In this document: positions 18,529 through 28,300 of the stretch, one piece after another
Position numbering within the stretch: position 1 is the stretch's first letter
How the letters are laid out: the number at the start of each line of letters is the position of its first letter
NCBI RefSeq assembly: GCF_014697615.1
Contig: NZ_JACJSD010000008.1
Location: 124,001-188,000 of the forward strand
Length of the DNA: 64,000 bases
Origin: Nostoc sp. FACHB-280
GTDB taxonomy: Bacteria > Cyanobacteriota > Cyanobacteriia > Cyanobacteriales > Nostocaceae
Reading direction: 5' to 3'
Translations under genes and position numbers: made by a program
The notes under the pieces: generated by a model
The model's input: the letters and a program-made list of their open reading frames with translations, nothing else
What the model was told of the DNA's origin: nothing
Databases searched by the model: none

Positions 18529-18726
18529 ATGTTAACTAAATAACAAATCATCAGCGAAACACCTTCTAAACAATCACAAAATTCTGATGACGAACTTTTG
18601 GCTGAGTACAAATTTGATCACCAAAAAGCTAAATCAAATCGTTTTGTAAAAGAAACTATTTCATCTCAAGCATGGGTTAGTCATTTGATTGCTAACATTA
18701 ATTTTCAAGATTCTAGTCCAAACTAA
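18529..18726 (+). pseudogene. broken small ORF (possible antitoxin-like remnant)
   Basis: An ATG at 18529 is followed by three codons and TAA (18541-18543). The same frame then continues open for about 60 codons: QIISETPSKQSQNS, DDELLAEYKFDHQKAKSNRF and VKETISSQAWVSHLI, to TAA at 18724. The DDELLxEYxFDxxKAKxNRF phrase recalls short cyanobacterial proteins found beside toxin genes, from memory and not searched. No other good start exists in the frame. It is either a decayed gene or translated from a non-standard start. It sits between the RT gene and the HNH pair. Confidence 0.4.
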
Positions 18727-18742
18727 TCAGCCAACAGCATAT

Positions 18743-19090
18743 ATGCCAAAAATTACCCTAGAAGTATCAGAAGAATTATCTCAACAACTAGCACAAGTTG
18801 GCGATCGCTTACCAGAGCTACTGGCTTTAAGTTTGCAACAACCAGCAATCCCCGCAGAAATTTATCGATATATTCTGGACTTTCTAGCCAGCAATCCCAC
18901 ACCCGAACAAATTGCCCAATTTCAACCGACACCACAAATGCAAGAGCGATTACATACTTTGGTAACACGTTCTAAGGCTGGGGAACTCACACCTGTGGAA
19001 TTAAAAGAACTAGATGAGTACGAAAGGATTGAGCATTTGATGGTCATGATTAAAACGGGTAATTTAGCTTATTTAGACATTCAATCGTGA
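18743..19090 (+). CDS. small hypothetical protein coupled to an HNH endonuclease
   Basis: 115 residues starting at ATG 18743 (MPKITLEVSEELSQQLAQVG); the open frame extends upstream but those codons overlap the broken ORF. The N-terminal 30 residues have the length and pattern of a short DNA-binding/antitoxin-type strand-helix. The middle and C-terminal parts are acidic helices (TPEQIAQFQPTPQMQERLHTL, ELKELDEYERIEHLMVMIK). It overlaps the following HNH gene by GTGA, so translation is coupled. Likely a partner or antidote of that nuclease by arrangement; function is inferred only. Confidence 0.65.
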   Translation: MPKITLEVSEELSQQLAQVGDRLPELLALSLQQPAIPAEIYRYILDFLASNPTPEQIAQFQPTPQMQERLHTLVTRSKAGELTPVELKELDEYERIEHLMVMIKTGNLAYLDIQS

Positions 19091-19482
19091 GTTTAAGTTA
19101 TATTCCAGTTGCGCTGCGTCGTTTAGTCGAAGAACGAGCTAATCACAAGTGTGAGTATTGTTTGCTACCAACTAAAGTAGTGTTCTTCCCCCATGAAATC
19201 GACCATATTATTGCTGAAAAGCATGGTGGTAAAACAGATGCAGAAAACTTAGCACTTACTTGCTGGCGTTGTAATCGTCACAAAGGTACTGATTTAGGTT
19301 CTTTTGATCCACAAACAGGTGTTTTCAGTTTTTTATTTAACCCTCGTACTCAAAAGTGGTCTGAACACTTCAGTTTTTCAGAACTAACTATTGTGGGCTT
19401 GAGGGATGTAGGACGTACTACTGTTCATTTATTGCAAATGAATAACGAAGAAAGAATTACAGAAAGGCAGAGATTACCATAA
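19087..19482 (+). CDS. HNH endonuclease
   Basis: 131 residues from a GTG that overlaps the stop of the preceding gene. The HNH core is clear: HKCEYCLLPT (first CxxC), FFPHEIDHIIAEKHGGKTDAENLALTCWRCNRHKG, with DH as the catalytic H position, N in ENLAL, and a second CxxC plus final H. This is the McrA/HNH_5-type zinc-braced fold. The C-terminal 50 residues (FSFLFNPRTQKWSEHF to GRTTVHLLQMN) are typical of small cyanobacterial HNH proteins. With the coupled gene upstream it forms a compact two-gene unit. Toxin, defence or homing-type functions are all possible. Confidence 0.88.
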   Translation: MSLSYIPVALRRLVEERANHKCEYCLLPTKVVFFPHEIDHIIAEKHGGKTDAENLALTCWRCNRHKGTDLGSFDPQTGVFSFLFNPRTQKWSEHFSFSELTIVGLRDVGRTTVHLLQMNNEERITERQRLP

Positions 19483-19660
19483 TTTGTTGATGCTATAAAG
19501 CGATCGCTCGACACTCATCAAATCACCCAGCCACACCAACACTACTAACTAACATGGATGGGGCAAACTCTAAGAAATTATCGCTTATCCTATTGTTGAG
19601 ATGAAGTGCGATCGCTTAACCTATATATTACAATTGTATTTTGCATAATACAATATTTAT

Positions 19661-20449
19661 ATGAGTGACGATTTTTCATTACGGAGTTGTGACCTAGATA
19701 AACTCAACTCTATGACTAAATATCCCAGCATTCCAACTTATCACACGCTGGGAGACAAAGGCGCATTGTTGGAAGAAACCGTCATTTTTGACGGTGAGGT
19801 AATTTTGACGGAAAAAGTCGATGGTACAAACTCGCGGATAATTTTGCTACCTGATGGGAACTTTGTTTTAGGCAGTCGAGAAGAGCTTTTATTTGCCAAA
19901 GGGGACTTGATTGGTAATCCTGCGTTGGGAATTGTCAACTCACTCAAAGATGTTGCTGATTCTTTACCGCCTTCTCAGGATTGTATCACTGTTGTGTATC
20001 TGGAACTGTACGGTGGTAAGATTACCTCTGCGAGTAAACAATATACTGCCGAACAAAAAGTAGGCTGGCGGCTATTTGACATTGCTGTTCTCACAGAGAT
20101 TGATACATTATTTGCCAAGTCTACCAAGCAACTGTCGGCATGGCGAGACAATGGAGGTCAACTGTTTTTGGATGAAGAACAACTGAGTAAAACAGCGAAA
20201 GATTACAAACTTGAACTCACACCGCGACTGGCAAAAGTTACAGCTTTACCAACTAGCATAGAGGAAGCACACGAGTTTCTTTTGGCAATTTTACCGAAAA
20301 CTAATGTAGCCTTAGATGTAGGTGCAAAGGGTAGAGCCGAAGGTATTGTAGCAAGAACTATTTCCCGGAGTGCGATCGCTAAATTGCGTTTTGAAGATTA
20401 CCAGCGCCATACTAAACGCCGCAATAGTGATCAAGTAGAATTCAACTAG
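19661..20449 (+). CDS. RNA ligase family protein (Rnl2-like nucleotidyltransferase)
   Basis: 262 residues. The covalent nucleotidyltransferase motifs are visible in order: motif I EKVDGTN (adenylated Lys; the lysine is residue 35 if the internal ATG at 19712 is used), motif Ia/III region GSREEL and VYLELYGGKIT, motif IV RAEGIVART, and motif V AKLRFEDYQRHTKRRN. These match ATP-dependent RNA ligases of the T4 Rnl2/RNA_ligase group, which seal nicks in RNA after cleavage. Two starts are possible: ATG 19661, or ATG 19712 giving MTKYPSIPTYHTLGDKG; neither has a good Shine-Dalgarno. Upstream neighbours are an HNH nuclease and an RT. A repair partner role is plausible but unproven. Confidence 0.82.
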   Translation: MSDDFSLRSCDLDKLNSMTKYPSIPTYHTLGDKGALLEETVIFDGEVILTEKVDGTNSRIILLPDGNFVLGSREELLFAKGDLIGNPALGIVNSLKDVADSLPPSQDCITVVYLELYGGKITSASKQYTAEQKVGWRLFDIAVLTEIDTLFAKSTKQLSAWRDNGGQLFLDEEQLSKTAKDYKLELTPRLAKVTALPTSIEEAHEFLLAILPKTNVALDVGAKGRAEGIVARTISRSAIAKLRFEDYQRHTKRRNSDQVEFN

Positions 20450-20509
20450 AAAAAGCTATCTTTTTATACTAAAATTCTGCTTAACTACGCCTAAAACTTT
20501 TAACCAAAA

Positions 20510-21652
20510 ATGACAATTATCAAATCATTGCAAAAACGCAATCTTTATCGGTTTGATCCTATTGCATATTTATTACTAGAGAAATTTCAACTTTCTCCCT
20601 TAGCGTTTGGGATATTAGGTATTTTGATTGGTAGTAGCATTTATTTAATTACTGCTTGGATCAGTAATACATTATGGCTGCCAAAGGGGCAAGTAGGACT
20701 ACTACAAGATATATTGCCTTGGATATGGTTATTATTGATTAACCCAGTTGTTCTAGGCTATTATTTATGGAGTTTTCAGGCTATAGATTTTGTAATTCAG
20801 GAATTAGAAGAATCTGATGTTTTAGAAATTGAAGAATCAGAAATTCAAGCAATTAATCAAATTTCATTCAATGCTTATAAACCTAAATGGCGTATCTTTT
20901 TAGCTCTTATTAGTGGGATTATTTTTAGTTTTTTTGTTTTTGGGACACGCTTCAAATTACAAAATAGTTGGACAAGCTCTCATCCTCTACCAATTTTAAT
21001 TGTTAGCATCTCTACCTTATGCTTGGTTTACTTAGGTAGTATTTTAGTGATTAATCTGATTATGAATGTCTGGATACTGCATAGTATTTTAAAAAGAGCA
21101 TTAGCTAGAAAACAATTTAACGTTAATCCTCTACATCCTGACCGTTGTGGTGGACTTCGTTCTCTGAGTGATTATGCAATTAAAACTGCATATTTAGCTG
21201 CGGTTTTAGGTCTGATGGTTGGCTTTATTGAGTACCAGTTTATCACACGAGGTACTGGACAAAATTTATGGTTTGTTCACTTAATTATTCCATTAGATAT
21301 TTTATTATCTATTGTCTGTTTTTTCGGCCCTTTAGTAGCTGCTCACAGAGGTATGAAGAAAGCAAAAGAAGAACTTCTGCATGAAATTGCGCGGCAGTTT
21401 CAAGCTGATTATGCCCAGATTCATTCCAGTCTGACTGGTAATGCCGAAACTCTGAAACAGGGTACAGAAAAAATTAGAAACCTACGAGCTTTTTACGCCT
21501 TAACTGACAAATTTCCAGTTTGGCCTTTTGATGTTCAGACTTTTCGTCAGTTCTTACTAACTGTTTCTGCACCATTCCTACCTCTTTTAATTGGGTTCAT
21601 TAAAAAAATGATCCCAATACTGCTCAAGAAATGGGGCATTAATTTTAGTTAG
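20510..21652 (+). CDS. multi-pass membrane protein of unknown function
   Basis: 380 residues with about six hydrophobic segments: FGILGILIGSSIYLITAWI, ILPWIWLLLINPVVLGYYLW, IFLALISGIIFSFFVFG, ILIVSISTLCLVYLGSILVI, AYLAAVLGLMVGFIEYQFI and LIIPLDILLSIVCFFGPLVA, plus a hydrophobic C-terminus. A cytoplasmic loop carries NPLHPDRCGGLRSLSDYA, and a late helical segment is KKAKEELLHEIARQFQADY. I recognise the HPDxCGGL motif as recurring in uncharacterised bacterial membrane proteins but know no function. It is the last + strand gene of the accessory run beginning with the RT, about 60 bp after the ligase gene. Confidence 0.7.
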   Translation: MTIIKSLQKRNLYRFDPIAYLLLEKFQLSPLAFGILGILIGSSIYLITAWISNTLWLPKGQVGLLQDILPWIWLLLINPVVLGYYLWSFQAIDFVIQELEESDVLEIEESEIQAINQISFNAYKPKWRIFLALISGIIFSFFVFGTRFKLQNSWTSSHPLPILIVSISTLCLVYLGSILVINLIMNVWILHSILKRALARKQFNVNPLHPDRCGGLRSLSDYAIKTAYLAAVLGLMVGFIEYQFITRGTGQNLWFVHLIIPLDILLSIVCFFGPLVAAHRGMKKAKEELLHEIARQFQADYAQIHSSLTGNAETLKQGTEKIRNLRAFYALTDKFPVWPFDVQTFRQFLLTVSAPFLPLLIGFIKKMIPILLKKWGINFS

Positions 21653-21675
21653 AAATTTATTTTTGGTACAGGAAA

Positions 21676-22524
21676 TCAAGATTTTTCGGTGAGCAAGACT
21701 AGCTGATCTAATTGATACTGCATTTTACTCACAACTAATTCGTAGCATTCATCAACGTAACTGCGATCGCTTGCCGCTTCCCTACCATAGCGTTCAAATA
21801 AAATTGGTGGACAAATTTGTGTATGAATAGATACCGGAAATGGAATATTCGGCAGGGGGCCAATTGCTAATCCCCAAGGCCAACCCAAGTAAATTGGAAA
21901 CACCACCGGATCAATATTCAATAACCAAGGCATTCCCCATTCATGAAATTGGTTGAGAACTTTATATATATCTGCCAACACAATCAAGGTGTCATGCGCT
22001 CCCGCCGAAATCACTGGTACAATCGGTACATTTTCCCGCAGTGCCAGTTTAATGAATCCTTGTCTGCCAGCAAAATAAATTTTATTTCTTAAATAATGGG
22101 GTCGAAACACATCCTCTGCGCCACCAGGATACACCAGCACACTTGCACCAGAACGCAAAGCTGAGTATGCCATTTTAGGATGAGCTATAATTGCTCCCAT
22201 TTTGGCAGCTAGTTGTGCTAGAGGTGGTGCAACCTCCCAAACTCTGGGGTGCATCAAACCATATACTGGTTTTTCTACACCAAAACGCTGGAACCAGTCG
22301 TACATCATCATCAACATATCGGGGGCTGAAAGTCCGCCGTTATGAGAACCGACAAACAGAACTTTTTGCTGTGGTGAGATGTGATGCCAACCACTAGTTT
22401 GCACCCGAAAATAGTAATGATATAAAAGGCCTAATAAAGGCATCATCAATTTGATGAACTGTGGATCTCGCTCATCCAAAGACCAACCGAGTTTTTTTTC
22501 CAAAGTATGTCGCTTTTGTAACAT
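21676..22524 (-). CDS. lysophospholipid acyltransferase-like protein (LPLAT/DGAT2-like)
   Basis: 282 residues from ATG 22524 (a TTG one codon earlier is open). The protein has the acyltransferase-style block VLFVGSHNGGLSAPDMLMMM (His and a nearby Asp replacing the tight HxxxxD), then ASVLVYPGGAEDVFRP (the PGG/EG block III) and NVPIVPVISAGAHDTLI (block IV). This variety resembles cyanobacterial acyltransferases that make neutral lipids such as acyl plastoquinol or triacylglycerol. The assignment is by pattern, not alignment. It probably acts at membranes or lipid droplets. It is divergent from ddl. Confidence 0.72.
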   Translation of the reverse strand: MLQKRHTLEKKLGWSLDERDPQFIKLMMPLLGLLYHYYFRVQTSGWHHISPQQKVLFVGSHNGGLSAPDMLMMMYDWFQRFGVEKPVYGLMHPRVWEVAPPLAQLAAKMGAIIAHPKMAYSALRSGASVLVYPGGAEDVFRPHYLRNKIYFAGRQGFIKLALRENVPIVPVISAGAHDTLIVLADIYKVLNQFHEWGMPWLLNIDPVVFPIYLGWPWGLAIGPLPNIPFPVSIHTQICPPILFERYGREAASDRSYVDECYELVVSKMQYQLDQLVLLTEKS

Positions 22525-22723
22525 CAAAAAATCTTAACAGTATTTATAAAAATCTGACCACGGCCTTTTACTAGTCCGTTTGTGGTTGTAAAACAAACAT
22601 ACCTAAATATGGAGTGATTTTGGCTCATCCATAGTGGCAGAAAATTTATTAGTCAAAGGAAAATATAGCAACTTTGACAGGGTGTGATACGCTATCTGCG
22701 ATAAGAGTGTAGAGGTACAGACA

Positions 22724-23836
22724 ATGACTAAGCTCAGGGTGGGATTGTTATTTGGCGGACGTTCTGGCGAACATGAAGTGTCGATTAGTTCAGCAAGAGC
22801 GATCGCTAAAGCCTTAAGTGCAGAACAAAATGCTAATAAGTACGAAATCTTGCCTTTCTACATTCAAAAAGATGGACGTTGGTTAGCTGGGGACGTGCCA
22901 CAACAAGTATTAGGTTCTGGTAAGCCTTTAATAGAATCGGCAAATTCCCCAAACTCAGAACAAAATCAACTCACCAATTCTCAAACCCAAACCCTAGAAC
23001 GTTGGCAATCTCCTTCCCAAGTTGCAGAAGTGGATGTCTGGTTTCCCATTCTTCACGGCCCCAACGGGGAAGACGGCACAATTCAAGGTTTGCTGACATT
23101 GATGCAAGTTCCCTTTGTGGGTTCTGGGGTGCTAGGTTCGGCTCTGGGGATGGATAAGATTGCGATGAAAATGGCATTTGAGCAAGCTGGCTTACCCCAA
23201 GTTAAATATAAAGCCTTAACCAGAGCGCAAATTTGGTCAAATCCTTGTATTTTCCCCAAACTTTGTGATGAGATAGAAGCGACATTGGGCTATCCTTGTT
23301 TTGTCAAACCTGCTAACTTGGGTTCATCGGTAGGTATTGCCAAAGTGCGATCGCGCTCAGAATTAGAAACTGCACTCGACCAAGCCGCTAGTTACGACCG
23401 CCGCATCATTGTAGAAGCGGGAGTTGTCGCCAGAGAAGTAGAATGTGCCGTATTAGGTAACGACCAACCCCAAGCCTCAGTTATTGGCGAAATTACCTTT
23501 GATAGCGACTTTTACGATTACGAAACTAAATACACCGAAGGTAGAGCCGATTTAGTCATTCCCGCACGACTGCCAGATGATATCAGTCGTAAAATTCAAG
23601 ATATGGCATTACAAGCTTTTGCGGCGGTTGATGCAGCAGGGTTAGCCAGGGTAGATTTTTTCTATGTAGAAGCAACCGGGGAAATCTTAATCAACGAAAT
23701 TAATACCTTACCGGGTTTTACTGCTACTAGTATGTATCCTCAACTTTGGTCTCATAGCGGCGTAGCTTTTCCTGAATTGGTAGATAGGTTAGTACAACTA
23801 GCTTTAGAAAGACATTCGCCTGCAAGTGCTGAGTGA
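22724..23836 (+). CDS. ddl: D-alanine--D-alanine ligase
   Basis: 370 residues. Ddl joins two D-Ala with ATP to make the dipeptide of peptidoglycan precursors in the cytosol. Family signatures are [17 protein letters not shown] (about 11-27), [16 protein letters not shown], the ATP-grasp core [18 protein letters not shown] and the C-terminal [19 protein letters not shown] with the Mg-binding Glu/Asn and the GFT motif. Residues about 70-100 form a Ser/Asn/Gln-rich insertion ([20 protein letters not shown]). ATG follows gaggtacagaca. Ends at a strong hairpin. Confidence 0.96.
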   Translation: MTKLRVGLLFGGRSGEHEVSISSARAIAKALSAEQNANKYEILPFYIQKDGRWLAGDVPQQVLGSGKPLIESANSPNSEQNQLTNSQTQTLERWQSPSQVAEVDVWFPILHGPNGEDGTIQGLLTLMQVPFVGSGVLGSALGMDKIAMKMAFEQAGLPQVKYKALTRAQIWSNPCIFPKLCDEIEATLGYPCFVKPANLGSSVGIAKVRSRSELETALDQAASYDRRIIVEAGVVAREVECAVLGNDQPQASVIGEITFDSDFYDYETKYTEGRADLVIPARLPDDISRKIQDMALQAFAAVDAAGLARVDFFYVEATGEILINEINTLPGFTATSMYPQLWSHSGVAFPELVDRLVQLALERHSPASAE

Positions 23837-23878
23837 ATTAATTTTGAATTTTACTGTCATTAATCTGAGTTTGATGAA

Positions 23879-23941
23879 CCTCTCCCCAACCACTCCCCAG
23901 CGCGGAAAGTGGTTGGGGAAAATTTTGGAGAGGGGTTTTTT
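23879..23941 (+). terminator. terminator-like double hairpin after ddl
   Basis: An inner stem ccccaaccact/agtggttgggg and an outer stem cctctcc/ggagagg are followed by ggttttttc. The U-tract and GC stem make it a good intrinsic terminator for ddl. Similar cctctcc-type sequences recur at 62665-62755, so it may itself be a dispersed repeat. Confidence 0.65.
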
Positions 23942-24118
23942 CAATCCCTCGAACTCACATAAATTTGCAGCAGTATCGATTTTTAAAGAAAAGATGAGAT
24001 TTAGGCGCTAACCATGAAGACAAGAGCTAGTTTATGCCAAAATCTGGCTATGGATACTTGATAACTTACCCCTTAAGTATAATCATGAGTCTGAACGGGT
24101 ATAAATCTCAAAGTGATC

Positions 24119-24724
24119 ATGGAAAATCGTCAAAATTTCAACCATGAGCCAACCCAACTGATAGAATCCAATCGAGAATTAGCTAAGACTAAATTGGGTT
24201 CCAAAGGTCGCTCAAACATACTGATGGCTTTACTAACACAGCATCCATTGGTGCTGTTATGTGGAGTTTTTACAATGGTTGTGGGTACGGCTGCTGTGGC
24301 ATTTTATAGCCTCAGTCATGTTGATCATGGGAAACAGGTAGAATTAGAACCCATCCCAGTGATCGTAGAAGAGCCAATTACGACTGAACATAGCAATCCT
24401 CTACCTTTATGGATGGTAATGGCGATCGCTCTTAGTTGTGGTAGTGGTTGTTATGTAATTTTTCGCTTGTGTAACCCAACCCAAGCACATAAAGTCTCTA
24501 AATCTGCTTCCAGCCGTCTAAAAGCTTTAAAACCAGTTTCACAAACATCCCAGAATTTACCAGTGTTTGTACCTTTGCAACCACTCAAAGTCAAAAGCAA
24601 AACCTTGGTTGAAGTTCTACCGCCAGCACAAAAATACCGCCTAGGTAAAGGTAAAGAGTCACTCGCAGATTTAATGGATATTCGTAAGGAAAATTCATTG
24701 TCAGCACTTTTACAAAAGCATTAA
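24119..24724 (+). CDS. two-TM hypothetical protein
   Basis: 201 residues from ATG 24119 (GTG 24113 also in frame). Hydrophobic segments at about 38-62 (LVLLCGVFTMVVGTAAVAFY) and about 95-116 (LWMVMAIALSCGSGCYVIF) are separated by an acidic loop (ELEPIPVIVEEPITTEH). The C-terminal tail is basic and ends GKGKESLADLMDIRKENSLS. No known domain recognised. It resembles conserved cyanobacterial envelope proteins. Monocistronic with a terminator hairpin downstream. Confidence 0.65.
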   Translation: MENRQNFNHEPTQLIESNRELAKTKLGSKGRSNILMALLTQHPLVLLCGVFTMVVGTAAVAFYSLSHVDHGKQVELEPIPVIVEEPITTEHSNPLPLWMVMAIALSCGSGCYVIFRLCNPTQAHKVSKSASSRLKALKPVSQTSQNLPVFVPLQPLKVKSKTLVEVLPPAQKYRLGKGKESLADLMDIRKENSLSALLQKH

Positions 24725-24769
24725 TGTTGCCATAATACAAAAACTTTTGAAATACAACTTTTAAACCAA

Positions 24770-24800
24770 GAGGGTACAGCGATGCTGTACCCTTATTAGC
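24770..24800 (+). terminator. terminator-like hairpin
   Basis: gggtacagc-gat-gctgtaccc forms a perfect 9-bp stem with a 3-nt loop, followed by ttatta. It is 50 bp downstream of the two-TM gene. Confidence 0.6.
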
Positions 24801-25387
24801 ATAACTTATACCTATATTTTGGATTGTTAATTGCTATCTGCACTTGGGTGTTTTCAATATATCTGTATCAATGTTTTTGTGAATTGGGATAACACCATCA
24901 ACTGCCCTCTTCTGCTTGTTCGCCTGTATCATTTTTAAAATAAAACAGTATTAGGCTTTTAACTCAGTCACCCGAAATATACTGTATGTTTTAGCTGAGA
25001 TACGAAATTTTAGTAAAAATAATATGTTGGTTTGATTAAAAAATAACATATTATTTTTATTTTCTCCGTATTTACTTATTTATACATATATCTATTGTTG
25101 GCATTTATTTACTTATATTCATCAGTTGTTGATATTTAATTAGTTAATGTAATATATTTATGGTTTTATCAAAAAGTTAAATCAAATACAATTTCAAATC
25201 AAAAATTTTGAGCAAATGATTTGATTTGTATAGTTTATTGTTGAAGCATAAAATTATGCTCTAACAATAAAAATATAGCTGTATTCATTGTTTATTTATC
25301 AAGCATGAATATAACTAAATTAATCATAAAGAATGTTTTTTAAATCTGAATAATCATCAATTTTACCATACATAATCAAGAGCATTT
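24801..25387. other. AT-rich region upstream of the RTX gene
   Basis: About 590 bp with very low GC content, especially 25000-25380. No open frame, repeat or RNA gene recognised. It presumably holds the promoter and leader of the RTX protein gene. Confidence 0.4.
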
Positions 25388-28300
25388 ATGAGCGAATTTC
25401 CTAATTCTGCTTTGGTACTGGCACAAAATCAACTGTCTGCTTTTTCTAGTTTAGATAACTTCTGGAACTTGTTTGATAGTGCTTTTGGTAAAGAATACAA
25501 TCGTACTATTGCAGAAAAGATGCGATCGCAGTGGCAAAGCGGTGATTTCCGTCAACTCCCACAAATTGAAGTTATTGATAGTAAGATTCTAGGCAATATT
25601 AACGGAGCTTACGCCACTAGCACCAATACCATTTATCTGTCAGATAGGTTTTTAGCAAATGCTATCCCAGAAGCCGTTACATCTGTTTTGTTAGAGGAAA
25701 TTGGACACTTTATTGATGCCCAAATTAATCAACAAGATACACCAGGAGATGAAGGAGAAATTTTCTCAGCTTTAGTTCGAGGTGAGAATTTAACAACTCA
25801 GAGTTTAACCAAAATCTACGCAGAAAATGATTGGTCAACTATTACGCTAAATGGACAGACAATTGCTATCGAAAAATCAGATCCAGATGTACTTAATTTT
25901 AATATTACCTTTAATGATCCATTAGGAAAATTTTCTGCCTATTACTCTGCCATCAAATCCAATATCTTAGCGGCTGGTGCAAATTGGGATAACTATATTA
26001 CAGGTAATGCCAGCTTAGAAATTCTTGTTAATTTTTCTAATCCCAACCCCACAGCAACAGGTAGAAGTTTAGCTTCATCTTTTGTATATAATAATGGCAC
26101 TTTGTCAGTATATGAGCCAGGTGCAATATCAGAAATTCGCACAGGAGTTGATCCTAATGGTGCTACGCCTGACATTGAATTTAACTTTAATCCTGATTAC
26201 CTAGTTAACGAACTGTGGTTTGACCCCGACCCAGTAGCACGAACTACGACTGTACCCATTAATAAAACAGATGCTGTTTCTTTATTACTCCATGAATTTG
26301 GTCATGTATTTGGGTTCAACGCCTGGAAAGATAATTTTGACGCTACACTCTCAGGTAATTATCAATCTACATTTGATGAAAAAATTGTTTTTGATGGCAG
26401 CAATTTTTTCTTTGTAGGAAAACAAGCAACTAGTGTTTATGGCTCTCCTGTACCTTTAACCTTTGGTAACATCACTCATGTGGGAAATGATGCTTCCAGA
26501 CCAGGAGTTAATCTGGTTGGGGACTTAATGAATGGTGTCATATTTTATCGAGGAGTTCGCTATAATATTTCCCCACTTGATGTTGCCATATTAAAAGATG
26601 CTGGTGTACCTATTGTTGATGTCCCAATTGTTAGTCTCACTAGTGCAAACCAAACAATAGTTGAAGGTAACAGCAGCATTCAAAACGCTACATATACTGT
26701 TAATCTTTCTCAAACCAGTAATCAAACTGTCATTGTCCAATATTTCACTGCTAACGTTACAGCTACAGCAGGTTCAGACTACACCAGTACTATCGGAACA
26801 ATAACCTTCAACCCAGGAGAGACAAGTAAGGTTATCAATATCCCGATTTTGAATGATTTCATTAACGAGGAAGATGAAACCTTTATCCTCCAACTTATCT
26901 CCCCTGCTAATGCAATTCTTGGAACTAGCAATACTGTTACTACAACTATCACTGATACCTTAACTGCTTCTGTTACAACTACTTTACCAACCAACGTTGA
27001 AAACCTCACCCTGACAGGAACATCTCAGATTAACGGTACAGGGAACGCTGGTCATAACATTCTTAAAGGTAATAGTGCAAATAATAAGCTAATAGGGAAC
27101 GCTGGGAATGACACTCTAGATGGTGGGGCTGGAAATGACACCTTAGATGGAGGTGTTGGTAATGACTTGATGATTGGTGGTGTTGGTAATGATATTTACT
27201 ACGTAGATAGCAGCAACGACCAAATTATTGAACTTGCTAATGAAGGTACTGATAATGTGTTTGCTGGTGTAAGTTGGGTGCTGAGTGATGCTTTAGAAAA
27301 TCTCACTCTCACTAGTACTGATGCGATTAATGGTACAGGAAATGCTTTAAACAACAGCATTACAGGTAATAATGCAAATAATAAGCTGTTGGGTGGTGAT
27401 GGTGATGATACGCTTAAGGGAGAAGGCGGTAACGATATTTTAGACGGTGGTGCTGGCAATGATACCTTAACCGGCGGTAGTGGTAATGATATCTTAATTG
27501 GTGGTGCTGGTAACGATAGTTACTACGTAGATAGCAGCAATGACCAAATTATCGAACTAGTGAATGAAGGAACAGATACAGTCCGTACAACTGTGAATTG
27601 GACACTTGGCGATAACGTAGAAAATTTGGTCTTAACTGGTACTAGTGCAATTAATGGTACGGGAAATGCTTTGAAAAACACCATCACAGGGAACACGGCG
27701 GATAATCAACTGTCTGGCGGCGATAATGATGACAACCTGATAGGAGATGCAGGTAACGATACCTTAGATGGTGGTGCAGGTAACGACACCTTAGATGGCG
27801 GTGTTGGTAATGATTTGATGGTTGGTGGTGCTGGTAATGATATTTATTATGTTGATAACAGCAATGACAAAATTATCGAACTAGCCAACGAAGGAACTGA
27901 TACTGTGCGTGTCGGTTTTAGTTACACTCTCGGCGATAACTTAGAAAATCTGGTTTTGACTGGTAGTAATGCTGTTGATGGGACTGGAAATGCTTTGAAA
28001 AATACCATCACAGGTAATGCTGCTAATAACAACTTGTTTGGTGGTGACAATGATGACACCCTCAATGGCGGAGATGGCAATGATACCCTCAATGGCGGCA
28101 ATGGCAATGACACGCTAGTTGGTGGTAATGGTAATGATACATTGGTTGGCGGTGTGGGGAGCGATCGCCTGACTGGTGGAGCTGGTAGTGATAAATTCGT
28201 CTTTTCTAGTCTGGGTGAGGGTATTGATACTATTACTGATTTCAGCAGTACCGATGATTTTTTAGTAGTACAAACTCTCTTGACTAACTTAAGTTACACA

